Shown one piece after another: positions 51,370 to 61,478 of a DNA stretch of 64,000 nucleotides. This DNA is from Rhodococcus sp. HM1. GTDB taxonomy: Bacteria; Actinomycetota; Actinomycetes; Mycobacteriales; Mycobacteriaceae. The notes under the pieces were generated by a model. The model saw only the letters and a list, made by a program, of their open reading frames with translations, was not told the DNA's origin and did not search any database. Position 1 is the stretch's first letter; every line of letters starts with the position of its first letter. The DNA lies in assembly GCF_023218075.1 (NCBI RefSeq), contig NZ_JALPTB010000026.1, positions 1-64,000 on the forward strand. The letters are read 5' to 3'. A program made the translations under genes and the position numbers.

Positions 51370-53196
51370 TCACCGAAGCGTGACGCCGTCCATCTCTCCG
51401 TCTTCCCGCCAGCGGGCCAGCAACTCGAAGAACTGCACCGGACCGCCGCCGTAGTTCGCTGCTGCGAGGCCGTCGGGATTGCCGATGTCTCCCTCGTTGT
51501 CGAGATAGCTGGGGGTGCAGTCCGCGTAGAAGGCACGGCTGGGGCCGGCGAGCTCGTTCATGGTGGCGACCCAGGCGTCCTCCGCCCGCAGATCGGCCTC
51601 GATCGTGGTGGCTCCGCGCGCCACCCGCTGCTCGAGCAGGTAGACCAGGTGACGGGCCCGTTCCTCGGCGGTGTGCGTGTAGTTGTTCGCGACACCGGTC
51701 TGCGTGTACCCGAGGAAGAAGCAGTTGGGGAACCCGTTGGACTGCAGACCGTGGAAGGTGCGCGGTCCGCTCTTCCACTTGTCGCTGAGGTGAACACCGT
51801 CCCGGCCGATGATGTCGAATCCCGTGCGACGGGTGTAGCTGCTGCTGACGTCGTAGCCGGTCGCGAAGATCAGCGCGTCGACCTTGTACTCGCGATCCCC
51901 CACGACGACACCGTCGCGCGTGAGGCTCTGGATGCCGCGCCCGTCCGTGTCGACCAGCTCGACGTTGTCACGGTTGAAGGTGGGGAGGAACTCGTCGTGG
52001 AACCCGACGCGCTTGCAGAGGCGCTTGTACCAGGGCTTGAGGGCTTCTGCGGTGGCTTTGTCCGTCACGATGGCGTCGATCCGCGCCCGTACGCGTTCCA
52101 TGGATCTGAAGTCGGCCTCGAACAGGAACTCGGCAATCTCCTCCGGGGTCATCGGTGCGCCCCGACGCTCGATCTCCTGCTTGATCGCCGTCTTGGTGAC
52201 CTCGGCCGACACACGGGTCCAGCCGTCGTCGACGAGGTCGGTGTGATGCTCCACCCCGGCCGTGTAGCGGGTGAAGTTCTCCATCCGCTCACGTTGCCAT
52301 CCGGGCCGGAGGCTTGCTGCCCATTGCGGGTCCGTCGGCTTGTTGCCCCGTTCGTCGACGGCGTTCGGAGTCCGCTGGAACACGTAGAGTTTCCCGGCCC
52401 ACCGACCGAGATGGGGCACCACCTGCAGACCGGTGGCACCCGTGCCGATGAGGCCTACGGATTTGTCCTGCAGCCCGGTCAACCCGCCGCTCTCGTCTCC
52501 CCCGGTGTAGCCGTAGTCCCAGCGGCTGGTGTGGAAGGTGTGACCTTCGAATTCGTTGATGCCGGGGATGCCCGGCAGCTTGGGTCGCGTGAGCGAGCCC
52601 GGTGAGACCACCACGATCCGGGCGCGGATCCGGTCACCGCGATCGGTCTTCACGATCCAGCGCTCGGCCTCGTCGTCCCAGACCATCTCCTTGACGGTGG
52701 TGTGGAAGAGCGCGTCCCGCACCAGGTCGTACTTGTCCGCGATCGCCGTCAGGTGCTCCCGTATCTCGGATCCGTAGGCGTACTTCTGCGTGGGGATGTA
52801 GTTCAGCTCCTCCAGCAGCGGCATGTAGATGTAGGACTCGATATCGCACTGCACACCGGGATAGCGGTTCCAGTACCAGGTTCCGCCGACGCCGCCGGCC
52901 CGGTCGACCAGCCGGATACCGTCGAGGCCGGCCTCGCGCATCCGTGCCGCAGCGATCAGGCTGCCGAGACCCGCACCGATCATCAGGATCTCGACCTCGT
53001 CGTTCACGGGGTCGCGCTCGACCCGCTCGGTGTAGGGGTCGTCCTCGTAGTGCGAGAAGTCCGCCGTGACCTCGATGTACTGTTCGACTCCGTCGCGCCG
53101 CAGTCGCTTGGCGCGTTCGTAGGTGTGCTTGGCGCGCACCCAGTCCGGGTCGAAGCCTTCGGGTTGAGGTCCCGGTGGCGTCAACGTCTCCGGCAT
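51370..53196 (-). CDS. Baeyer-Villiger monooxygenase
   Basis: 608 residues, normal for the extended BVMO class with an extra N-terminal segment. FAD motif GAGLGSLIAAARM, GGVGGTWYWNRYPGVQCDIESYIY, BVMO fingerprint FEGHTFHTSRWDYG, NADPH motif GTGATGLQ, and FATGYDVSSSYTRRTGFDIIGRDG. It converts ketones to esters or lactones with NADPH and O2. AAAGGAA precedes the ATG. First step candidate in ring cleavage by this gene cluster. Confidence 0.88.
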   Translation of the reverse strand: MPETLTPPGPQPEGFDPDWVRAKHTYERAKRLRRDGVEQYIEVTADFSHYEDDPYTERVERDPVNDEVEILMIGAGLGSLIAAARMREAGLDGIRLVDRAGGVGGTWYWNRYPGVQCDIESYIYMPLLEELNYIPTQKYAYGSEIREHLTAIADKYDLVRDALFHTTVKEMVWDDEAERWIVKTDRGDRIRARIVVVSPGSLTRPKLPGIPGINEFEGHTFHTSRWDYGYTGGDESGGLTGLQDKSVGLIGTGATGLQVVPHLGRWAGKLYVFQRTPNAVDERGNKPTDPQWAASLRPGWQRERMENFTRYTAGVEHHTDLVDDGWTRVSAEVTKTAIKQEIERRGAPMTPEEIAEFLFEADFRSMERVRARIDAIVTDKATAEALKPWYKRLCKRVGFHDEFLPTFNRDNVELVDTDGRGIQSLTRDGVVVGDREYKVDALIFATGYDVSSSYTRRTGFDIIGRDGVHLSDKWKSGPRTFHGLQSNGFPNCFFLGYTQTGVANNYTHTAEERARHLVYLLEQRVARGATTIEADLRAEDAWVATMNELAGPSRAFYADCTPSYLDNEGDIGNPDGLAAANYGGGPVQFFELLARWREDGEMDGVTLR

Positions 53197-53274
53197 GTCG
53201 GTTCCTTTCGGATTCTCAGCACGTCCCCGCGCTCCTCGGGAGTGATTGGCACTGAAGGCAATTCGGAATGTCTG

Positions 53275-54591
53275 TTACTCCCCACCGGCGAAGCGTTCCC
53301 GCAACGGTCGCTCGTCGGAAGTTCCCCGGTGGATCCCGCGGTCGATCAGCCGCGGAACCACCTCGTCGATGAACTCCCGGACCGACGCCGGCCCGACGGG
53401 GAACATGAGGTTGAACCCCCCGACGTTGCCGTCGGTGAACCACCGGTCCAAATCGTCGACGATGTCGTCGTAGGAACCGACGAACTTGCGGTGCTGAGCT
53501 CCGCCCCGCCCGAGCGACTGTGCCGCGACATCGCGAACGGTTGCGCCGGGATGCGCGTCGATCCAGTCGTAAAGCCCGACGTAATTCCCGAAAGTGCTCT
53601 TGACGGTCGCCTCGACGTCGGACGGTTTCGGCAGCAGTTCGAGCGGGAATCGGTCGTCGACACTGTCGTACGGCACCTCCAACCCGAACTGCGCCAACGC
53701 TTTCGGCGCGACACTCTCCCACGGAACGTAGTCGTCGAGCGCGTGCATCTTCTCCTCGGCCTCGCGCGCGGTACGCCCGATGTACGGGATGAGCCCGGGG
53801 ACCGCCGGAACACTTCCGGCCGGACGTCCGGCGTCCGCGAGCGCCTTGTCCAGGTCCTCCCGGTACTGCGCCGCACGCTCCCGGGTGGTGGCGGCCGTGA
53901 ACACCATGTCCGCATGCCGGGCCGCGACCTTGATACCCGGTCCCGACCCGCCGGCCTGAGCGACCAGCTGACGGCCCTGCCGGCTCGGCGCGACATTCAA
54001 GGAGCCTCGGACACTGAAGGATTCACCCTTGTGGTCGATCGGAGTGGCGTAGAACCGCGTGACACCGTCCGGGTCACGACGCACCTCACGATTCGCCCAC
54101 AGGGCCGCGGTCACGTCGAGGAATTCCATGGCTCGGCGGTATCTGATCTCCCGATCGGGGTGACCGTCCCGGCTGTAGTTCAGCGCATGCGCGTCACCCA
54201 CGGTCGTGACCGCGTTCAGCCCGGCGCGGCCGTCGGACGCCTGGTCGAGCGACGCGATGAGGCGAGCGAGGGTGTACGGGTCGAAGAACGTCGTCGAGGC
54301 GGTGGCTATGAGACCGACGTGCGCGGTCTCGCGGGCCATCGCGCTCAGCGCGGTGATCGGCTCGGCGGGTCCCCCGTCGAAGGCCGGTGAGTTCGGCATG
54401 CCGGGCACGTCGCCGAGGAAGACCGCGGTGAAAAGTCCCTCGTCGCCGAGCCGCCCGTAGGCCATGAGCCGTTCGAACGGGTCGGTGAGTGCCGTGTCGG
54501 CGCGGTGCCGCTGTTCGTACGCGGGGGCTCCGAAATGGAGATTGATGTCGTTGCCGACCAGGTTGAGATGCAGATACCGCCGGTTTGCCAT
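53275..54591 (-). CDS. NtaA/SnaA/DszA-family FMN-dependent monooxygenase
   Basis: 438 residues from ATG 54591. Luciferase-like fold of the NtaA branch: RRYLHLNLVGNDINLHFGAP, FLGDVPG, LIATASTTFFDPYTLARLIASLDQASDGRAGLNAVTTVG (the conserved GR-x-G-x-N-V-V/T-T block), RYRRAMEFLDVTAALW and QAGGSGPGIKVAARHADMVFTA. Needs FMNH2 from a separate reductase. Oxygenates a C-N, C-S or C-C position in an as yet unknown substrate of the cluster. Confidence 0.85.
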   Translation of the reverse strand: MANRRYLHLNLVGNDINLHFGAPAYEQRHRADTALTDPFERLMAYGRLGDEGLFTAVFLGDVPGMPNSPAFDGGPAEPITALSAMARETAHVGLIATASTTFFDPYTLARLIASLDQASDGRAGLNAVTTVGDAHALNYSRDGHPDREIRYRRAMEFLDVTAALWANREVRRDPDGVTRFYATPIDHKGESFSVRGSLNVAPSRQGRQLVAQAGGSGPGIKVAARHADMVFTAATTRERAAQYREDLDKALADAGRPAGSVPAVPGLIPYIGRTAREAEEKMHALDDYVPWESVAPKALAQFGLEVPYDSVDDRFPLELLPKPSDVEATVKSTFGNYVGLYDWIDAHPGATVRDVAAQSLGRGGAQHRKFVGSYDDIVDDLDRWFTDGNVGGFNLMFPVGPASVREFIDEVVPRLIDRGIHRGTSDERPLRERFAGGE

Positions 54592-54631
54592 GGGTCGCCC
54601 TTCGGATGGGAGGTGACGCGAAAGTTCTTTT

Positions 54632-56308
54632 TCAACAATGCAATTCCGACACGTGGACACAATCGGTGACCGCCGCCCGTCCCGCTCTCATCCCCCAGAT
54701 CCCAGCGACCGCGAGGGTGGCACCGGCCCCGCCGTAGACCATTCCGCTCGGGTTGGCCATGACGTTGCCGGCGGCGTACAACCCCGCGATGACCGCGCCG
54801 TCGACATCGACGACCCGCCCCTCGGCGTCCGTGCGGGGCCCGCCCTTCGTGCCCAGCGCGGAGCTCACTACCTCGACCGCGTAGAACGGTCCCGTCCGGA
54901 CCGGACCGAGTGTTGCGTAAGGCGAATCGGGATCGCTCATCCGCCCGCCGGGGAAACGATCGAACGCACTGCTTCCCCGGGAGAAGTCCGGGTCCACGCC
55001 CTGCTCCGCGTACTCGTTGAAGCGTTCGACCGAACTCGTCACCGCGTCGACCGGCAACCCCAGGGCCGCGGCCAGCGCGTCCAGCGTGGGCGCGCTTTCG
55101 ACCCAGTCGGGGACCGGCGCCCCCGGGCGGCCGCCGAACACGCCGAACCGGTCGACCGTGGACTGATCGAAGATCATGTACGCCGGGAGGTTCGGGTAGT
55201 CGAGTTTCGACTCGTCGAGATGGTGGAAGGCGCCGCCGAATGCGTTGTAGTTCGCCGCCTCGTCGGCGAAGCGCCGCCCGTAACGGTTGACCATGATCGA
55301 CCCGGGGAGCGCACGTTCACGCGAGGACAGCATCGCCGCCGGCACCCCGTCGCGCCGAATCCCCGGGCACGGCACCATCGGCGACCACCACGCTTCGCGC
55401 ATGTTGCCGAGGCGGGCTCCGACCCGCATGGCCATCCGCAGGCCGTCGCCGGTGTTCGTCGGCGCGCCGAGAGGGCGCGTCAGCGGTCCGCGCAGGAAAT
55501 CGCGGACCAGGTCCGGGTCGTACTCGAACCCTCCCGTCGCGAGCACCACCGCGCGAGCTCCGACCGTTCGCATCCCGTCGTCCGTCTCGACCTCGACCCC
55601 GACGACTCGGTTCCCGACGGTGCACAAGCGCAGCGCCCGGCACCGGGTCTCGACCCGGACGCCTTGCGCGAGACACGCTTTCAACACGCCACCGACGAGC
55701 GCGCGACCCAGGCCTTCTTGTGCGGCTTCCGCGCGAGCGGCGAGGACTTCGGGCGCGACGACACCCGTCCCACCGCCCAAGGGCATCTCGGTCAGCACGA
55801 TGCGCTGGATGTCGCCGCCGATGCGGTCGATCCACTCCTCCATCCCGGCGAAGGAGAAGAGGCCCGGCTCGAGAGTCCGGCCGCCTCCCGGCTTTCCACC
55901 GGGATGCTCGGGGTGATAGTCGGGGTACCCCTCGACGAGTTGGAGACGCAGATCGGTGCGTTCGTGCAGGAAGTCGACGAACCGGGGGCCACCGGAGATC
56001 AGCGCCTCGGCCAACTCCGGGAGGATCATCCCGTTGGAGAGGCTCTCCAGGTAGGCAGCCCCTTCCTCCAGGGAATCCTCGATGCCCTTCTCGGCCGCGA
56101 TCGGGTTGCCCGGGATCCAGATCCCCGCGCCCGACAGCGCGGTCGTGCCACCGATCAGTTCGGCCTTCTCCAGCAGGGCGACGTCGGCACCCTCGAGCGC
56201 CGCGGCCAGCGCTGCGGTGAGGCCGGCGAGTCCCGACCCGAGAACGACCACGTCGTAGGTGTCCTGAATCTGCACCCGGCCCCCGATCCGTTCGCCGCGG
56301 TCGCCCAC
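54632..56308 (-). CDS. ketosteroid-dehydrogenase/fumarate-reductase-like flavoprotein A
   Basis: 558 residues from GTG 56308, or GTG 56275 which has GGGGG upstream. FAD motif VVLGSGLAGLTAALAAALEGADVALLEKAELIGGTTALSGAGIWIPGN, RAVVLATGGFEYDPD, PTNTGDGLRMAMRVGA, SIMVNRYGRRFADEAANYN and C-terminal GLYAAGNVMANPSGMVYGGAGATLAVAGIWG. This is the 3-ketosteroid delta1-dehydrogenase/flavocytochrome c superfamily. Its paralogue B is divergent. Likely desaturates or reduces a cyclic ketone. Confidence 0.83.
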   Translation of the reverse strand: MGDRGERIGGRVQIQDTYDVVVLGSGLAGLTAALAAALEGADVALLEKAELIGGTTALSGAGIWIPGNPIAAEKGIEDSLEEGAAYLESLSNGMILPELAEALISGGPRFVDFLHERTDLRLQLVEGYPDYHPEHPGGKPGGGRTLEPGLFSFAGMEEWIDRIGGDIQRIVLTEMPLGGGTGVVAPEVLAARAEAAQEGLGRALVGGVLKACLAQGVRVETRCRALRLCTVGNRVVGVEVETDDGMRTVGARAVVLATGGFEYDPDLVRDFLRGPLTRPLGAPTNTGDGLRMAMRVGARLGNMREAWWSPMVPCPGIRRDGVPAAMLSSRERALPGSIMVNRYGRRFADEAANYNAFGGAFHHLDESKLDYPNLPAYMIFDQSTVDRFGVFGGRPGAPVPDWVESAPTLDALAAALGLPVDAVTSSVERFNEYAEQGVDPDFSRGSSAFDRFPGGRMSDPDSPYATLGPVRTGPFYAVEVVSSALGTKGGPRTDAEGRVVDVDGAVIAGLYAAGNVMANPSGMVYGGAGATLAVAGIWGMRAGRAAVTDCVHVSELHC

Positions 56309-56425
56309 CCCTGACGAGCCACTGCACGTTGTATATATAGAACAGACTTACTCTATTAGTGCACGACGGTTATGGTAATCAGCATCACACCGAGTCACAA
56401 GCATCGCGCGAACCGGAGGACCGGA

Positions 56426-58054
56426 ATGCCCGAATCCGAAACGTACGACGTCATCGTCCTCGGCAGCGGCGCCGCCGGGCTGACAGCCGCTTTCACCGCG
56501 GCTCACGAAGGTGCCCGCGTCGTCGTCCTCGAGAAGAACGATCGGGTCGGCGGGACGAGCGCCTGGTCGGGAGGTCACGTCTGGATCCCGAACAACCCGT
56601 ACATGAAGGACATCGGCGTGCAGGACAGCGCCGACGAGGCGATGGCCTACCTGATGTCGCTCGGGCGCGGCATTCTCGACGAACGCCTCGCACAAGCCTT
56701 CGTCGACGCCGGACCGAAGATGGTGCGCTGTCTCGGCGAGGACGGCGGAATCCGATTCTTCGCCGTCCCCGGCCTGCCCGACTACCACCCGTCGAATCCG
56801 GGCGGCAAGCCGGAGGGTGGCCGAACGCTCGGGCAGGAACTGTTCCCCTTCGCGAAACTGGGCGACTGGCGGGACCGGGTCGAAGTGAGCCCCTACTACT
56901 CCACACATCTGCGGATGGACGAAACCGCGATCGGCTGCGCGGTTCCCAAACCGCCGTCCGAGGAGGAACTCGCCCGCCGCGACGCGGAAGACCTGCGCGG
57001 CATGGGCGGTGGACTGGTCGGCGCCCTCCTCGACGCCTGCGTCGGGGCGGGCGTCGAGGTCCGGGTGTCGACGCCCGCGCACGATCTCGTGGTCGAGAAC
57101 GGCCAGACGCGGGGCGTCGTCGTCGACACTGCCGAGGGGCGGCGGACGATCCATGCGTCGCGCGCGGTCATCCTCGCCACCGGCGGATTCGAGTGGAACG
57201 AGGAGTATCGCGCCGCATTCCTCCGCGGCCACGTCACGAAACCCGCGTCGATCCCCACCAACACCGGCGACGGCCTGCGCATGGCCATGCGTGCCGGCGC
57301 CGCGCTCCAGAACATGCGCGAAGCCTGGTGGATTCCCATCACCGAATTGCCCGAGGGCATCAACGTGATGAACCTGGAGATGATCAACGGCGACCGCACG
57401 AGGCCGCGCAGCATCATGGTGAACCGGACCGGTCGGCGCTTCACCAACGAGGCCGTGAGCTACAACGCCGTCGTGGGGGCATTCCACCAGGAGGACGTCA
57501 CCGCGTTCCGCTATGCCAACCTGCCCGCGTGGCTGATCTTCGACCACACCTACCTGTCCACCTACGGCTCGGCGGGTCGCCCCTACACGGGCACCACCCC
57601 TCCGTGGCTGGTGGAGAGCCCCACACTGCACGATCTCGCATCGACGCTCGGCATCCCGGGCGACGAGCTCGAGCGCACGGTCGAGCAGTGGAACAAGAAT
57701 GTCGCCGCCGGAAAGGACCCGCAATTCGCCCGTGGCGAGAGCGCCCACGACCGGTGGTGGGGTGACCCCTACAAGAAGGGCAGCATCGAGGGCACCCTCG
57801 GCCCGATCACGGACGGGCCGTTCTACGCCATGGAGCTGACGAGCGGTGTCATCGGCACGAAGGGCGGTCCCAAGGTGAACGAACATGCTCAGGTGATCGA
57901 TCTGGACGGCAACGTCATCACCGGGTTGTACGCAGCCGGCAATGTCTCCTCCCCGACCGGCGCCTCCTACGGCGGTCCCGGTGGCACACTCGGTCCCGGC
58001 ATGACGTTCGCCTGGATCGCCGGGCGGCACGCAGTCGGTGGGGAGAAGGAGTGA
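56426..58054 (+). CDS. ketosteroid-dehydrogenase/fumarate-reductase-like flavoprotein B
   Basis: 542 residues from ATG 56426, with GGAGGA five nt upstream; the frame is open from 56372. Same family as A: VIVLGSGAAGLTAAFTAAHEGARVVVLEKNDRVGGTSAWSGGHVWIPNN, ILATGGFEWNEE, IPTNTGDGLRMAMRAGAALQNMREAWW, GLYAAGNVSSPTGASYGGPGGTLGPG. Overlaps the acyl-CoA ligase by 4 bp. The two paralogues may act on different ring positions or in opposite directions. Confidence 0.84.
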   Translation: MPESETYDVIVLGSGAAGLTAAFTAAHEGARVVVLEKNDRVGGTSAWSGGHVWIPNNPYMKDIGVQDSADEAMAYLMSLGRGILDERLAQAFVDAGPKMVRCLGEDGGIRFFAVPGLPDYHPSNPGGKPEGGRTLGQELFPFAKLGDWRDRVEVSPYYSTHLRMDETAIGCAVPKPPSEEELARRDAEDLRGMGGGLVGALLDACVGAGVEVRVSTPAHDLVVENGQTRGVVVDTAEGRRTIHASRAVILATGGFEWNEEYRAAFLRGHVTKPASIPTNTGDGLRMAMRAGAALQNMREAWWIPITELPEGINVMNLEMINGDRTRPRSIMVNRTGRRFTNEAVSYNAVVGAFHQEDVTAFRYANLPAWLIFDHTYLSTYGSAGRPYTGTTPPWLVESPTLHDLASTLGIPGDELERTVEQWNKNVAAGKDPQFARGESAHDRWWGDPYKKGSIEGTLGPITDGPFYAMELTSGVIGTKGGPKVNEHAQVIDLDGNVITGLYAAGNVSSPTGASYGGPGGTLGPGMTFAWIAGRHAVGGEKE

Positions 58055-59634
58055 GTGTGTACACCTCGATAGTCGACGCGTGGCGCGCGCGGGTCGCCGC
58101 CGGTCCGAACCGCGCGGCGATCCGCTACTTCGACGGCACCATCGATGCCGCGACCCTCGACGCGCACTCCGACGCGCTGGCCGCCGAACTGCAGGCGCGG
58201 GGCGTGCGCCCCGACGACCGGATCGGGATCTACCTGCAGAACATCCCGTACTACCCGCTGACACTGCTGGCGGTGTGGAAGGCCGGAGCGATCGCGGTGC
58301 CGCTCAACCCGATGTATCGGGGCGAGGAACTGCGCCGGCTGATCGAGGACTCGGGCACGACCGGGATCGTCGTCACCCGCGGCACCGATGCCGCGACGCG
58401 CAGTGCCCTGTCCGGGACACACGTGCGATGGCTGATCTCGGCGTCCTCACGGGATTTCCAGACCCGCAACGACTCTCGCGTGTTCACCGAGCCCGATCCT
58501 GCGCCCTCTCCCGACGGCGATCTGGCCACCGTCCTGGTCGAACGACGCGGACAACGGCCGGATCCGGCCGAGCGGAACCTCGACGACATCGCCTTCATCA
58601 CCTACACCTCGGGCACGACGGGTCCGCCCAAGGGCGCCCTCAACACCCATCGCAATTTCCTCTGCTCGGTCGCGGGTTACAGCGAGTGGGTCCGGCTGGC
58701 CCCCGGCGACGTGTCCTACGCGATCGCTCCGATGTTCCACATCACCGGGCTCTCGCTCAACGCCGGGATCGCGCTGCTGAACGACGCGACGTTGAGCATG
58801 GGCGGACGGTTCGAGGCGTCGGTGGTGCTCGACCTGTTCCGCGAGCACGGGGTCACCACGACCGTGGGGTCCATCACCGCTTTCAACGCGTTCTTCGGCG
58901 TCCCCGACGCCGGCGCCGACCATTTCGCGAGCGCCAAGTTCGTCTACTCCGGTGGCGCGCCGATCCCACCGGCGACGATCGAGGCCTTCCGCGATCGGTT
59001 CGGCGTCTACCTGCACAACATCTGGGGCATGACAGAGACGACCGGCGGAGGTATCGCGGTGCCACCGGGTGTCGCCGCTCCCGTCCACGGTCCCAGTGGA
59101 ACGCTCTCGGTCGGAGTGCCCACGCGAGGTGTCGAGGTCTTCACGGTCGACGCGCAGGGACGGCGCCAGTCCCCGGGCGAGGAAGGCGAACTCGTCGTCA
59201 CCGCACCGCAGGTGATCCCCGGCTACTGGCAGAACGAAGAGGCAACGGCGAGAACGCTTCCGGGTGGGCACCTGCACACCGGCGACGTCGCCGTCATCGA
59301 CGACGAGGGATGGGTCTATCTCGTCGACCGGATCAAGGATCAGATCAACACGTCCGGGTACAAGGTGTGGCCGCGCGAGGTCGAAGACGCGTTGTGCGAA
59401 CATCCTTCGGTCCTCGAGGCGGCGGTCGTGGGTGCGCCCGACGACTACCGTGGCGAGGCGGTCGTCGCATACGTCGCACTTCGCGAGGGCGGTACCGCCG
59501 AGCCCGACGAACTGATCGCATTCGCCGGCGACCGCCTCGCCGCGTACAAGCGGCCCCGCGAGGTCCACGTGCTCGACGCGCTCCCCAAGACGATGACCGG
59601 CAAGATCCAGCGAAACGTCCTGCGCGACAGGTAG
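58051..59634 (+). CDS. class I adenylate-forming acyl-CoA ligase
   Basis: 527 residues from GTG 58051 (overlaps the preceding TGA). ANL motifs: A3 ITYTSGTTGPPKGALNTHRN, A5 HNIWGMTETTGGG, A7-A8 HTGDVAVIDDEGWVYLVDRIKDQINTSGYKVWPREVE, and catalytic Lys in A10 LPKTMTGKIQRNVL. It activates a carboxylic acid, presumably the product of ring opening, to its CoA ester. Coupled to flavoprotein B. Confidence 0.9.
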   Translation: MSVYTSIVDAWRARVAAGPNRAAIRYFDGTIDAATLDAHSDALAAELQARGVRPDDRIGIYLQNIPYYPLTLLAVWKAGAIAVPLNPMYRGEELRRLIEDSGTTGIVVTRGTDAATRSALSGTHVRWLISASSRDFQTRNDSRVFTEPDPAPSPDGDLATVLVERRGQRPDPAERNLDDIAFITYTSGTTGPPKGALNTHRNFLCSVAGYSEWVRLAPGDVSYAIAPMFHITGLSLNAGIALLNDATLSMGGRFEASVVLDLFREHGVTTTVGSITAFNAFFGVPDAGADHFASAKFVYSGGAPIPPATIEAFRDRFGVYLHNIWGMTETTGGGIAVPPGVAAPVHGPSGTLSVGVPTRGVEVFTVDAQGRRQSPGEEGELVVTAPQVIPGYWQNEEATARTLPGGHLHTGDVAVIDDEGWVYLVDRIKDQINTSGYKVWPREVEDALCEHPSVLEAAVVGAPDDYRGEAVVAYVALREGGTAEPDELIAFAGDRLAAYKRPREVHVLDALPKTMTGKIQRNVLRDR

Positions 59635-59681
59635 ACCCGGATCACCGCATGCCCCGGCCCATCGAGCCCGGGCAGGATGGA

Positions 59682-61478
59682 CTACCTCGCGCGGCTCTCC
59701 GGATCCACCGGCTCGATGCCTTCCTCGATCGCCTTGATCAACAGCGCCGTGAAGCGAGAGTAGAAGCGCGCCATGCGGATGAATCCGGTCCCGAACCAGA
59801 GTCCGGGCTGCGCCGAACGCCGCCAGGTGTTCGCGTACTCACCGTCGGCTGCACGGCCGTAGGCCTTGTCGATCCTGGCGGCCGCCGAACCGAGGACCGG
59901 CCCGATGTGGCCCCAGAACTGGTGGTAACCGGTCGCGAAGACGATCAGGGCGACGTCGTGCATCTCCGACCCGTCGGTGAACACAACCGTTGTGCCGTCC
60001 TTGATCTCTTTCAGCTCGACGCCCTGCTTCAGGTGGATCCGCCCGTCGGCGATCAGCTGGGATGCCCCGATGTCGATCTGATAGCTGTCCTTGCCCGACA
60101 TGTGCGCACCGATGATGCCCGTGCCGTCAGGGCCCCAATTGAGCTTGAACCCACGGGCTTCGAGTGCATTCAGAAGTTCGCTGTCGGTTTCCTTGGCGAG
60201 CTGTACGAGTTCCTTGTTGAGCTCGTCCACCCGTTCATTGGGGAGCGCGTAGGTCATCTGGTCCGCGAAGTCCGGCGACAGCGTCATGTCCTCGGTGAAC
60301 AGTGTCGACCAGAACCGGTGGTAGGTCGGATAGGTCACGACGTAGGTCGACGTGCGCTGCACCATCGTGACGTCGGCGTCGTGTTCCCAGAGATCGTGGG
60401 CGATTTCGTGGCCGCTGACCCCGGACCCGACGACGAGCACCTTCTTGCCCGCGTAGCAAGCACCGTCCTGGAATTCGTCGGAGTGCACCGCGACACCGCG
60501 GTACTCCCGGAGTCCCGCGATCTCGGGAATCCGCGGCGCGCCGAACATGCCTCCCGCCACGACGAAGTGGCGCGGGTGCAGTTCGCGGATCGAGCCGTCG
60601 CCCATCTGCACGCGGATCGTCCACCGTTCCGTGGCCTCGTCGTAGTGGCCACCCAGGAACGTCGTGCTGGTCCACACGTTCAGGTCGAGCGTGGTGGCGT
60701 ACGTCTCGAGCCAGTTCGCGAACTTGTCCTTCGGGGTGTGCGCCGGCCACGTCACGGGCAGCGGGAGATAGGGCAGGTGGTCGCCGTAGACGGTGCTGTG
60801 CAGCGCCAGCGACGCGTAGCGCTTACGCCAGGTGTCGCCGATGCGTGCCTCGCGGTCGATCACCAGCGTCGGAACGTCGAGCGCACCGAGGCGCGCCGCC
60901 AGCGCGAGGCCATTGTGGCCGGCGCCGAGCACAAGGACCGCGGGGTCGCGGTCTTCGAAGGACGATTCCTCGGTCCGGTCGTCGGCCCAGCGTGTGCGGC
61001 CCGGGACGACGCCATAGACCTTGCCCTCGGGGCGGCGGTGACGAGTCCGCTCCGGAAACGCCGCAAGCGACACGACCTGGGTCTGCAGGGTGAAGGCGAC
61101 GAATCGAGAGCCGTCACGCACGAGCCGGACGAATCCGCGGTTGATCCGGTCGCTGGTCGTGAAGTCGAAGAATCCCATGATGTCGCCGCCGGAGACGAAG
61201 GGTTCCTGCTCGGCGCTCACGGAGAATCCCGACGCGCTCCATTCCTTCGCCAGTTCCGTCAGCCGCCCGGCCGACTGCTCGCCGCCGACAGCGTGGTGGA
61301 AATCCCACGGGAAGGCCATGAAGTCGCGCCAGGTGGCCGAGGGGTGGAGGCATGCTTCCAGTTCGACCTCGGAGCCCGTGCCGAGCGCGGCGGCGAACTC
61401 CGTGAGCCAGGCGGCGAAGACTTCTCCCGCGTCTGCAACATCGATCTCACCGGCTGTGCTGTGCCGAGCGTCCGTCAT
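59682..61478 (-). CDS. flavin-containing monooxygenase with NTF2-like N-terminus
   Basis: 598 residues from ATG 61478; the frame is open to 61580. An N-terminal region of about 150 residues resembles an NTF2/SnoaL-like domain (WLTEFAAALGTGSEVELEACLHPSATWRDFMAF). Then a two-Rossmann FMO: GAGHNGLALAARLG (FAD), DTWRKRYASLALHS, GSGVSGHEIAHDLWEHDADVTMVQR (NADPH) and FATGYHQFWG. Such NTF2-FMO fusions are common in actinobacteria. Likely hydroxylates or Baeyer-Villiger-oxidises a cluster intermediate. Confidence 0.85.
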   Translation of the reverse strand: MTDARHSTAGEIDVADAGEVFAAWLTEFAAALGTGSEVELEACLHPSATWRDFMAFPWDFHHAVGGEQSAGRLTELAKEWSASGFSVSAEQEPFVSGGDIMGFFDFTTSDRINRGFVRLVRDGSRFVAFTLQTQVVSLAAFPERTRHRRPEGKVYGVVPGRTRWADDRTEESSFEDRDPAVLVLGAGHNGLALAARLGALDVPTLVIDREARIGDTWRKRYASLALHSTVYGDHLPYLPLPVTWPAHTPKDKFANWLETYATTLDLNVWTSTTFLGGHYDEATERWTIRVQMGDGSIRELHPRHFVVAGGMFGAPRIPEIAGLREYRGVAVHSDEFQDGACYAGKKVLVVGSGVSGHEIAHDLWEHDADVTMVQRTSTYVVTYPTYHRFWSTLFTEDMTLSPDFADQMTYALPNERVDELNKELVQLAKETDSELLNALEARGFKLNWGPDGTGIIGAHMSGKDSYQIDIGASQLIADGRIHLKQGVELKEIKDGTTVVFTDGSEMHDVALIVFATGYHQFWGHIGPVLGSAAARIDKAYGRAADGEYANTWRRSAQPGLWFGTGFIRMARFYSRFTALLIKAIEEGIEPVDPESRAR

